From: Acanthaster planci
Taxonomy: Eukaryota; Echinodermata; Asteroidea; Valvatida; Acanthasteridae
Direction of reading: 5' to 3'
Assembly: GCF_001949145.1 (NCBI RefSeq)
Contig: NW_019091433.1
Span: 422,738 to 436,250 of the forward strand
DNA length: 13,513 nucleotides
Shown here: positions 1 to 12,300 of the stretch, one piece after another
Numbering within the stretch: position 1 is the stretch's first letter
Layout: every line of letters starts with the position of its first letter
Translations under genes and position numbers: made by a program
Notes under the pieces: model-generated
What the model was told of the DNA's origin: nothing
Database searches by the model: none
The model's input: only the letters and a program-made list of their open reading frames with translations

Positions 1-210
1 GAGTGGATACTACTTCAGTGACGCTACACTCACACACGCATTATTAAATTTGAGATGTATGAGCATTTTGACAAGTCACAACATCCTTTTGGCCTGAGAG
101 GTTTTCAACATCTGTACACCACGTGGGTGAGAGTGTGGCACCAACACTCATGGTCACCGAACTTGTCCGTCACTGAAGCAGCTTCAACGATGATGAGCTC
201 TGCTCATTAC

Positions 211-375
211 CTGCAGGTCTTGCAGTCTGGAGCTGACGTCCGGCTTCTCCCCTGTCACATTCCGACAGTTGGTCAGGGTCTCTCGGGCGGCACGCAGCCA
301 CTTGTAGAAATCCTCCACGGCTGACTGGAAGTTCTGCTGCTCGGTGACTGCTCGCTCTGCCTGGCGCAGGCGATC
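211..375 (-). CDS. Exon e20: spectrin repeat, helix C to A segment (55 codons)
   Basis: Acceptor CGGTCACAG, donor GTAATG. Fifty-five codons, DRLRQAERAVTEQQNF to SSRLQDLQ. Phe16 and Trp26 in FQSAVEDFYKWLRAARETL give a clear helix A. With e19 it makes a 107-residue repeat. The open frame continuing above 375 is intron read-through. The next exon, expected to be about 327 nt, would lie beyond position 1. Confidence 0.9.
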
Positions 376-3300
376 CTGTGACCGAGAGAATATAGCAGTT
401 GTATTATAAGAAGACATTACAATCCTACAAAGGGAGTAGTCAAGAATTACAAAGACATCCTCCAAGTATGATTCTAAACATGAGCAAGTGAGTAAAATAA
501 CCAATGACAATGCACATTAATGGGTGAAAAGTCATAACTGCCCCGCCAACTGCAAGCTGAGATAGAAAACGCCAAACTGTTAGCAGCACTTTTCAGGACT
601 ATTCGAAGTAAATACATTTACATTTCAGCCACAGTGGAACTCTGAAAGCCAGTTTCATTAATGTCTGATTTATTCACAGTGAAGTTCATGTCCAGCAATA
701 AAAATCCTTCACAGAGTAAAACAAATTGATAAAACCTGTGTGATTACCAATGACCAAACATCCAATTCTCAAGATGGCTTCTTTTTTTAACATTTGCTAT
801 GAACATTATTGTCATGGACATAATTATGGACATTTCTGCTCCTATTTCAACTAAAAAGTACTTGTCTTTCAGGATGCTGTACCTTGAGATTCATGTGTAA
901 GGTCTGGTACCCAGCAGTCAGTCTGGTGGTTTCACTACCAATGTGTACAGCAGTTGGGTTACTGGCTATCAGTTGCTGGCCTAGTGATGTAACTTGGGCT
1001 CTGATTGGCTGCAATTCCTGGCTCTCATCACACAGGGCCTATCACAAGAAGAAATCAGTGCCACTAAATTTTAAGCCTATTTCTACAATACTAACTTTTT
1101 CATCTCAATGCATGAAAAACCCACTGCAAAAGTCAATTTACAAGATGTTATAAAACAATGCTCAAGCACAAATATATTCATAAATTCGGGAGGTCAAATG
1201 TTAATAGCTATTTACTATTATCTAAAAGTTTCCTTTGAACTTCATAGTAGAAAAATAAGAAACTGAAAAATGATCTTTTCAAGGATATGTATGGAAAAGA
1301 ACACATCAGTATGGATGAATTTTCCTGTGAAAAACTGTAAAAATTATTCATGCTCCAAACAACAAATGGCAATCACAAACCACTGAATACCACCTGTGCA
1401 GTTCCAAGCCCAGGGCATTATTGATCAAGCAGAAATAAACTCAGCATACAATGTAGCCCTTTCTAAATCAGCAATCCTTAGACACTAGCCCATCCAAGGT
1501 CCACAAGTTTCCACGTTCTTACCTTGACCTTCTCCAGGTGAGCCTGCTTGACCTCTAGCTGTCCCTCACCCACCTCTCCCTCCAGCTCAGCTTCTCCAAG
1601 CGCCCCTTCTGCCCCGGCCATCCACTCCCTCAGCTCCTTAGCCCGCCCCTCGTAGTTCCGCTGCAGCTCCGCCCCCTCCTCCAGCTGGTGCTGGCTTCTC
1701 TCGGCCTGCTGTCTCAGGGCTTTGAGCCTGTCGGCAGCCATCTGCAGCTGCTGGTCAATGCGATCGCGCCCGGCCGGTGCAGTGCTGGGGCAGACAATGG
1801 CACTCTGGTCCATGGAGGATTGCAGCTGGGCCTCACCCTCTGGTAAGGTGGCAAGTACAACCTAGAAAAGAGATCATCAGGTTATTTGGGAGAAAACTCA
1901 TTAGATATTGACCCAAACATAAATCTACCAATGCTAACTACTCAAACCCAACCACTTCCACTTCTTGCCAAACAAACACAAAATGTACAAGCACCAAAGG
2001 CTGCATACTTCTGCGTTGTATAGACCACTTTGAAGACCAGACATACATGTAGAGGTCATTACTGCAGACCAGACATACATGTAGAGGTCATTACAGCAGA
2101 CCAGACATAAATGTAGAGGTCATTACTGCAGACCAGACATACATGTAGAGGTCATTACTGCAGTGGCACCACACATTGCATGCTTCTCTATCTAACAAGG
2201 TGTCCTTATTTGCTGCACTACATGTGAGCGTCGTGCCAGCGCAGTAATGGCATCTCCTTGGATTAGTATACATTGTATTTATTTTCAGTATATGTAGTTC
2301 TGAACAACAGTTTCATAGCTTTTCATCCTCTCCTGATCAGTCTTGGATATCCATTTCAGTTTTCTGTTGGAATACGGAAACAACCAAAGACTGCATCCAA
2401 CACATTCAGGTATCTTGAAAAGAATTTTTCCTAATCCAACTGAAAAGTAATTCAAACTGGACCTTTGTGAATAAATTCAGTGTTTGCTTTATGAAGGATA
2501 CACAATCATTGGATTGCTGGAGAAAGCAGCTTTTGTAGGTGACATGAAAAACTGGAGCCCATCTGCATGCACACATCTGTTTAGTTAGAGTTGACCTCGT
2601 TTCTAAGGTTATGAGGACAATCATGGCTAACCAAGTCCAGATTTCCTGGCATATGCCCGCATATTTGTGATGGGTAAAGACCTTAAACTAGCGTTAGACA
2701 CAGGACACAGCTTACGTCTGAGACATTAAGGTAATGTTTGGAGCATAGGAAAAGATGTGACAAGATGTACCTGCAGCTGCTGTATCCTGTCTTCATTAGC
2801 CTCTCTATCAGCAGCCAATCCTGAGCACTGATCCAACTCAAGCTGCTTGGCCTTCAGCCAATCATTCATATCTTGCAGCTGATTGGCCAGTTGCTGGTGA
2901 TGAGCAACCTGCTCTTCTCTCTGCTGTAGTGCAACCTGTCAGAGCATAATACAAGTGTCGTTTGGTGAATGGCCAAGTTTGCAAAAGGACATAAGTTGTG
3001 TGGTTCTGAGAAAAAATTAGATAACTCCACAACATTAAAAAAAAACATGTTGCATTCATCTGCAGTGGGGAATGTTGGAGGTCATAACCAGTATGTGGTT
3101 TCTTTGTTTCTCCCTGGTTAATAGATATGAGGATTTGAGTGCTGCACAATTCTTGCTTGATTAAAACTGCCTACAAATTCAAGGACAATAACCAAACGAT
3201 TAAAATCTGGATTATGAATACCAAATTGCATCTCAGAAAACACAAGACACTGTTCCAAACATGGACTGATCTTCCTCAGAACCCACCAAAAGGGGCATAC

Positions 3301-6300
3301 CTTACAGACTCACAATGCAACATGTATTTTATTTCCCTTTTCCATAATGGAAACCTTCACAAAAACACGTGAAAATGCTTTGAAACATTTTCACTCAACA
3401 ATCCAAGTGACAACAAAGACAAAGGTGTGGCAATTTCATAAAGGAAGATTTCTAGTCAACCTTGAGCCTGCTGCACAAATCCTGGTACTCATCGGTGATA
3501 TCTTGGGCTCTGGCACTGACGCCAGGATCAGACACACCCAGCAGGGTGAGCTGTTGGGCTTGTGGGGTTACAACCTCAACGTCTGCTTGATGGGAAACCA
3601 CGTTCTCTTCGAGGGTCTGAAATTTGGGTGAAAAAGAATCATAAAAACCAACTCGAAGAAAATCTGTTAGAATTTTGGAATGATTTGTGAGGTATTCCCG
3701 AAGTACTAAAATCGTCTTCAGCAGCTGAATCAGACATAGGTAGCATGACAGTGTTTTTCAAACTTCTCAACATTTATCCACAACAATGCACCTTCATGAT
3801 TAAGCATGAGCTGTAAAATAGTAACAAAATTATTTTTACACCACAAAAATATTTCTTGGTTTCAACAATCTCGTTGTCATAGTTTTTGAAAAACTGTATT
3901 TATTTCGACAAAGACATCCTACAAATATCGACAATAACTGTAAACTTTCAGTAAAATTCCAAGACATCTTTCTAGAGAGGCAAAGAAGATCATTTCATTA
4001 CCATCAGTTTGTCAAGTTGTGTTTTCTTCTCTTCTAGATAAACACACGGCTTCTCCAAGTTCACAAGAGTTGTCTCTGCAGTCATTAACCAATCAGAGAG
4101 CTTCTTACAGCTGGCACTGTGCTCCTCCCACTTCTCTAACACCCCCTGTAATTGGTCCTTAGCCTGGGCGGTGTGACCGGCCAGTGCCATCAGGTCTTGC
4201 TGCTGACTGTTGAGGTAATGTTGGACAGTGGTCTGACCAGGTGGGGCTGTTGATGCCAAGACAAGGTCTGCATGGGTGGCGATGTCATCCACCTTTTGTC
4301 GGCCGACATCTTGAGATTGCTCCAAATTCTACATGGAAAGAAAATTCAGAAATTAGAAGGTAAACCGATGATTGACTTTTCTAATCTACAGCCACTGGAT
4401 AGTTCGTGAGCGTATTTCTCTTTTCTCATATGCAAAAGAGTCAACATAATTGGGGTGGATTTCCACTTTCAAGGAAACAACGCCGTAGGCTTTCTCATCA
4501 GGCTAAGGCAGACTTTAACTGGCTGTAAATTCTGTACCCTGCTTCACCTGTAATAGTTTTCCAAATATGCACTGAACTCATACTAAGGGACAGCTATGCT
4601 TGAATCTTTAGAAGAAGTTCAGGAAAAACATTTAGCTACATCTACTCCTCTCACACCAAAATAAATATACCCTCTTCAAGTTAAAAAAAACCTATCTCTG
4701 TCCAGGAAAAAAATTAAACAACAGATCTATTTGACAATCCTCTGTAACTGTGCAACACAAGTACAAATTATACATGTAATTATTCAGATTCTCTCACAAA
4801 ATATTCCAGATGTTAAAGGAAATCAAAACAATTTTTTCCCATGAACTGGATTTCTGTCTTGGTGCTTTACCTTCAGGTTTTGTAGCTGCTGCTTGAGTCT
4901 GTCCATTCTTGGCGGTACATCTTTGTTGTCATCCAGGACTTGCTCCGCCTCAGCTAGCCAGCTCTGAAAGTAATCCATGCTCTGATTGAACTGTCTGTGG
5001 TGATCCAGAGCCCTGTAAGCATGCTCAGATGATTCCTGAGAATGGCCAACAATTAGACGAGAAGATAAACCTCAACATAAACAATGGAAACAAAACCAAC
5101 ATACACTGTAAGCAAAATGACTTTAACCTTTCTCTGAAATGTTTTACGTGAGAGCATACAGAAAGTTATCTCAACTGCCAGAGTACCAGCATAGCATCCC
5201 AGGGCTCAAATCCAACTTAATTTGGTGTTTTAATTTCTCTCTGGGTTTTCATAGAACACAGCTGACTTGAGTGGCACCTTAAAAAATATGAAAAGGATTG
5301 ATTGGTTCACCCAGCAGACAAGATAGACATTAATTTTGGTAAGAAAATGGCATTTCTATGAAGTAGGTCTGAGAAGAAAACAAGTTTTACAGACTCCTAT
5401 TTTATGCAGAATCCAATTTAAAACTTACATTGGCTCTATTTTTCAGGGTGTGGAATCGGACTGAGATACTCTCAATGTTGGTGTCTAGCAGCTGCTGAGC
5501 ACTGTGTGTCAACTCAGCCAGCCAAGGCTCTTGTTGGGCTATGTCTTCGACAAGTCTCTGCAGAAATATTAAAATGACAAAAATAACCTGCAAATTCAAG
5601 CTGGTAAAAGACAATGGCAAAGTAAAGATGCGATAAACACACACAGTGTGTATTGAATAAAGTCACTCGGGCATCATGGCATGAATGGCAAGCCTGGGTG
5701 TGCTGGCCACGAGGCCTGAGTCACAGTCTTGCATCACAACCAACTCAACTTGGGTCCGGTTCTTCTGCATGTAAGCCTCTCCCTCTATGGTGCCATAAAA
5801 TACACCAAGCAAAGCGATGTTTAATATTTTCAAGGGGTTTAACGTTAGGTTTGGAATACAATGACACAAGATTTACATCACATTTTCACAAAGGCTTTAT
5901 AATGATTTTACAAGCTGTTCATTTACAAATTAATTTGACGCATTTTACAAAAAAAGGAAAGCAATGGGAGAAAGGCAAGATGGATTTAATGCAGACCAAA
6001 CTGTCAGATACTGGCTACATCATCCCGGTTGGCCATGCTGTGTTTGCTTTGTAGGTCAAAAGACTCACAACTAGTTGAATTTTCTTAATTTTTTTGTTCA
6101 CCCTGTCTTTTCTCATCTCTTATCATTCTACCTTCGTTTATTTATTAGTAAATATTACATCAAGAACACACCTTGCATCTGTGATTGGCTCCCTCCTTCC
6201 CAGGGAGGTCTGCCTGCAGCACGAAGCACTCCTCAAGTTCAACCTCCTTCTCGGCCAACCACTTCTCAAATTCGTTCTTCTTCATATTGTGCTCTTCTTT

Positions 6301-9300
6301 CTGCTGTAGACTCTTCTCAAGCTTCGCCTCTGATTTAGCCACCTTGGCCAACACCTTCTCCCACCTGTCATTGAGCTGTGTGGCCTCCTGGTTAAGTTTG
6401 GCCTGCCCGGCGTCTGAGGTTGAAGCTAGTGTTTGATGGGTGCAATCTAAGAACTCATTCAGCTTGGATTGGCCTTCCGGACATTGTGCCTGCAGTTCCT
6501 TTTTCGTAAAAACAGCATTGAAACCTTTGCATCTTGAGTTACAAATCAATAAAAATGAAATTGAAAACTAGGTGGGAGGTCAGGAAAACACGGACATGAA
6601 TATTGCTTTACTGTTTACCAAAGTCTGCTCCTAACTTCCTGCATACATCTTCAAGCAAACTACAATCCTTGCCCCCGACTAATCAATCTATGGTAACAGA
6701 AACTGTTTTATGTACCAATAACCGAGGTACATGTCACATTGGGCATGTCTCATTATTCCAAGGGGAAGCCTACTGCATCCCTCAACAGCAACAACTATTC
6801 AGAGCTTCAAAATCCAACATGAATTCAAAGGTAGCACACATGTATCAGGTTCAGGTTGGTCTTGCTGTACGTGAGACACAAGACATGCAACATCATGTTA
6901 ATGGGGTAACTAATGATGTCTAAATTCAAATCTGGGTGACACCTGGGCACCCGTCAAATAAGAGCTAACAAGGCCCAGCTCCAATATACAGTTATTCAGA
7001 ATTCACCTGCAGACAGCCTAAAACATCCCAGTCGTAGGGTCTGAATGCATGTTCAAGACTGAAGCTTTAATCTCACCTTCAGACACTGCACCTTGGCCTG
7101 CAGCTCCTGTATATCCGAGGGAGTGACTATGGTCTGGCTCAGTCCCTCCTCTATGGCCGTGATGATGTTGACACGTTATCTGCTGCCTCCTGCCAAGACT
7201 CGTGAGCGAGGACTGTCTCTTCCTTCTGCAGTTGAATGTCCTTACATGACAAATGCAAGCAATGCATGAAAAAACCTACCACAGATACAAGAGCACTGTT
7301 GGTAACATATCAATTTGGTTTATAAAAACTTATAGTTCTACGTGCACATACAAAACAGATATACTCGATTTTAGGTTCATCTTTTGTAGACCTTTGTGGG
7401 GTAACCGACTTCAAAAGTTTCTGATTTAGTAACACAATTAAAAAAAATGATTTGTACCCTCTCCTAGGTAATTTCAAATTGCCCATTTTGCTTATTTTTA
7501 TTTCTAGTAGATAAGTGCAAGTGGAATTTGTGTACTCATTCCATTGCAATTTCAGAAAGTCATTAGCTGTTTATTAATTATATCCAACGTGAGCCACATT
7601 CCTAACAATTCCCCGTAAGATACTTGTTTCGCTGTCCATACCTTCATCCGGTCCAGCAGGTCCTGGTAGCGTTTCTCTGCATCAGCAACCTGCCTCTCAA
7701 CACTCTCTACAATGTCTGGAGTATTGGCCGATGTTAGCATCACACTCTTTTGCTTCAATTCCTTCAATTTCTTGGCTTGGTTCTCAATGTTCTCCTTCAG
7801 TGCCTGTCAAACAGAAAATCACATCATTTTCCACAAAAACTTACAAACTGCCTTTACTTGGAATGTGCCCAAGTCAAAAAGAGAACATGTCAAGTAACTA
7901 AACTTCCCCTCAAATTCTAATCCAGTGACATTGACCTCAAATGACCTCCTGACAGTGAAATAAAAAACAAAATCTACATTTAAAGAAAATAACTTTCCTC
8001 TTTCTTTCAAAGTTTTAATTATTCCCCAATGCATTGCTGTCTCGTGCCCACATATAAATCTTCATTCCTTCTTCTACTGGTTGGCAAAGTTTTTCCAAAG
8101 CTTTCCATTTAATGAATGCTGCACTGCCAAACCAATTCCCGAAGTTCCAGGTTATTCCATAAGGCAAACAGAAATGCCGAACACCAAATGTTTTGTTTGA
8201 TATCAACTGATTGACAGTTGTCAGCTGGTTTTTTTCTTTATGCATGTGATGTGGAGAACAAGGTCCTAAACATGGAATGTTGTAAGATGGTCAGGTACCT
8301 GGACTTCTTCAAGCTGAGATCTCTTATCAGCCAGGTCCTCTCTGGGCTCTGCTGCATCTTTTAGAGCTGTCTCAGTGTCTATGCACCACTGTCCCATCTC
8401 TTCCACATCACCTTCAAAATCAACCCAAGTCTCCAACCGGTCTCCTTGCATAGCTCTGCACTGGTTGATGCTGGGCACCAGCAGATCCCACTGGCTCTGC
8501 AGTGACTGGACGGTGGCCAGCAGGGCAGTGTGACCTTCTGCTGAGGTGTGTGGATCCAGTGAGTTGAGGGTCTCCGCTGCCAACTCCAAACGAGACTGGA
8601 GTTCATCTTGCTTGGCTAAAAGATTCTGAAGGAAACCATGGAAAAAGAAGTAGAAAATAACTTGTTTACCCAACAAAGACTACATTGAAAGATGAACCAC
8701 AGAGAAGTATAATCTTCAGCTTGTACGCAAACAGTGGCCCCTTGACAAAGGAAGATGATTTCTTGCTGTCAGTTTAAGACGATACGTCTTACACCTGTTC
8801 CTTAGCTTAAAAACTCAGTGTTTGCAGACAGGAGGATTTATTTGTGTGATCCTGACTTGCAGCTAGCAAATATCAAAGCATGTATGCAGCCAATCTTATC
8901 ACAGTATGCATCTTGTGAAGAGGTGATGGGTTCAGAACTGTTACTGTAGCAGACCTGCTGGGTTGCTTTGTTATGTAACAGTGACTTTCACTACTCAAAA
9001 GATGACCATAACTAATTGACGTCAGATTGTTCAATATCACCTCACATTAATCTAAAACAGAGACAGACGGTTATGGAACACAGTAGCAATGAAGTTAATT
9101 AATTGCTACATACCCCTGCCATTTTTAATTTGTCTTGGCAGATCTTGCGGTCCCCTGAGGGGTCAGAGCAGCCAGCCAGAGTCTCTTCAGCTTGCTGTAA
9201 AAATTTCCCAGCCTCCTGTACTACTTGGAGGAATTCTTCATTGAGCGTGATGCCTTGAGAACACTGAACTTGGGAATCCTGAGGTAAAGGAGTCAAATTC

Positions 9301-12300
9301 AGGAAGATAATCAAAAGATGGGCTCTTTCCTAACCCAACTTAGTTCACATTGCTTGCTTATTATGTCCCTGAGAGGGAATGAACAAGATAGAAACAAACA
9401 ATATGCGTAATTAAAATATTTACTTCGATTCACATATTCAAGCATACCAGCTGACAAGGTTGCTCTCACAAAGTAGAGACATAAAAAACTAAGTTCTTTA
9501 TTATGATACAACTTACAGCGGAGTTTTTAACAAGCTACACTTACATCCAGTTTATACTACAAGGCACAATCACGCAAAGTGTGAGACTAAACATTAATTT
9601 CATAAACAAAGTCAGTGAAACGTGTTTCTGTTGGTACTGAATAGAGGCATACCTTCAGTTTATCACAGAGTTCTTGATACTCAGTGTTGACAGTCTCTTT
9701 GTTAGTTTGAATGGTCGGGTTCCTCACACCAATACTCTGAAGCTCCTGGGTTAGAGGAGACAGAATCTCCACATCTCGTCTATGACCATCGACCTCCTGG
9801 CTGAGCGACTGAAAAGAAGAGATTACAAAGTGTTTGTTAATGAACTGTCTATGAGGGAAAGTAATATTTAAGTTATATACCTTCTAGACTTGTCCACATC
9901 TTTTAGGTTTTAAGTATTACTGTGTATCTTTTGCCTTGGAGAAAGATTTGCATATTTTAGATAACTCCAGTTAACAAGCAGTTTCGAAGTGTTTGTTGTA
10001 TTTTACTTTGTGTCTTGATAAAGTTAAAGTCCTTGAAACATGTTTTGTTACTTCAATTTCAAAATTAAAATTGCAAAATTTAGAATGCAATAGTTAGATT
10101 TAATACTAACAAAGTTTGACTGTTTTTAGGCTGTTTTGTTCTTACCTCTAACATGTTCTGCTTCTTCTTTCTTTCCTCCAAGTCTGTGCAAGGTTTCCTT
10201 AGGTCATCTAGTATTGTTCCTGCTTCAACTATCCAATCAGACAGCCTCTTACATCTGTTGTTGTGCTCATCCCACTTCTGCAAGGCTTCCTCTGATTGGT
10301 CCTTGGCTCTATCTGTCTGATCTGTCAATGCCGCCGATGCCTGCTGGAGGGCAGCAACAGATTTCCGGATGACCTCTTGACCTTGTGGAGACGTCGAGGG
10401 CACTGTGCCAGTTGCTGTGGCAAGCACTTCCTCTAGTTTCTGTTTTCCCTCAGACTGACTCTGCTGAAGAATCTGTGGTTTTGAATTTTACAATGTAACG
10501 ACACTCAACTTTAATCTTGTCTACCCAAATCAAAATGAAATCAACACAGATGTACACTCAAAAAACCTGTCGGTCAGTGTGTTTCCACGATGGCCATGAT
10601 GGAATATCACCCTTGAAATTTTCTTTTAAGTAATAAAATATCAGGGTTACCCCCAAATCTGTCATGTCACAAAAATGTGATTATTTAAGGAATCTTACAA
10701 GTTTCCTTTCCAGCAAAGCAAAGTTAACTTGTCATTTTTTGCAATTTGTACATTCTTTTTGATGCTGCTCGTAAATTTCATGTTAGTGATGTCCCTTTGT
10801 GGCCACAATAACTTTTGTAAACTTTACCAATTTACATGCAATGAACCTGATTGTTCTTCTGCTAATGGCTTTACCTTCAGATTGTCCACCTGTTTTTGCA
10901 GTTCATCTTTCATCTCTGGTATCCCTGTGTTCTCTTCAAGTGTTCTCTCCATCTGTTCATGCCAGGCCTTGCAATCCTCCATGCTCTGATTGTACAATCT
11001 ATGATCTGCGACCGCTTTCACTGCTTGCTGGGTGACATCCTGAAATAAATAGCAGTAGAGCATTTTTGGTTATCTTTTTTTGTCTACTTGCTGAGCTAAG
11101 CGGAATTGGACTTACAAACATTGACAATGTGTACAAACAGATGGTCTTGGACCCCGCATTAGAGGCTGCAAAAAACAACAATGAAAGGGCCAGTCCCTGA
11201 CTTTGTATCTGAATGAGCTTCTGAGGCAGTGTTTGAACCCAGGACCGATTTCACGGAGCCAGTTAACATAGTTACTACGCTTAGCAAAGTCAACGATTGC
11301 TTTGGGAGAACAGGTTCCCGGTAAAAATGTCACTCAATGTGTATCTCTTGTGACTGGTTCCCTGGTGAGTTCTTACACAAAAATGTGCTATATACCTGTA
11401 GTAATAGTTCAGACCAGCTGTATCAATTTAGGCCCAGTGCTTACCTCAGCTTTGTCTTTCAGGGCATTGTATCTAGCAGCAAGCTGCTCAGACAGGTTGT
11501 CGTTAAACTGATGAGCACCTTGTAGGATATCGGCCAGTGCTGGTTCATGGAGGACAATGTCATCAGTGAGCTCCTGCGGATAAAGAGTAACGACGATGAT
11601 GACGAAGAGAGATTCATTAAGTGAGGGTGATCCATAAGACTGGGATTTTGGTAGCTTGAAATGGTTGACAAAGAATAAACCAAAGTTGCAGAACTCATTC
11701 TTTTCCTCTCAGAATAATGGAGAATCTAGGATTTCTCTTTACTGCTGGGCTCATTATAACTTTTGGGACTTGGCAAATTTTTGTCTACAAGCCGGAACTA
11801 CTTTTGGAAACTTTTGGAAAAAAGGGCAACTCTTGGTGGCCAGAATTTCAAGGAAGGGTGGTCATCACCTAAACACGTATAAGCAAAAGCTGTTAAAAAT
11901 TATGCAATGAGCGTATGGATCAGGATTCTTTCGTAAAATTCAATCCAGTATCATGAAGACAATACAGATTTAAATTCACATGTTTTCTTTTATGATTCTA
12001 AACAGACCCCAAATCATATAGAGTTCTTTTGGTCTTACCTTGCATTTCCGTAGCTGCTTCTCCTTTGCTTCAAGATCTGAGCCCAGCTGGGAAGCCTCTA
12101 CTAACTCCATCTCCGTCTTACTCAGCCATCTTGCAAACTCCTCCCTCTTGTCATCATGCTGGCCTCTCTGCCTCAGCATCTCGGCGATTCTAGACTCCGT
12201 TTCAGCCGCTTGGGTCTGCAGGGCATTCCACTTCTCGCTGAGCCCTGTGGCATGGTGGCTGAGCTTGGGTTGGCCAGCAGCCGCAGTGGAGGCTAGTGCC

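Noticed and set aside
184-510. Single 108-codon minus-strand coding unit
   Set aside because: Only 211-375 aligns with the 55-codon exons; the part above 375 follows a clear acceptor and reads as intron.
2035-2162. Nuclear-receptor response element cluster
   Set aside because: The AGGTCA words recur only because the 32-bp unit is duplicated, and their spacing is not that of known direct-repeat elements.
2406-2624. Minus-strand open frame of 72 codons in the e17-e18 intron
   Set aside because: No heptads, no helix A motif, no counterpart in the other super-repeat, and not needed for the exon order.
2862-3149. Two overlapping minus-strand open frames
   Set aside because: They are intron sequence, partly overlapping e17 in the wrong frame; the true e17 frame is different and matches the family.
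11140-11310. Possible tRNA-derived SINE (B-box-like GGGTTCAAAC on the minus strand)
   Set aside because: The only A-box-like sequence is about a dozen bases away, too close, and there is no A-rich tail or target duplication. Similar look-alikes near 5200 and 13215 also lack an A box.
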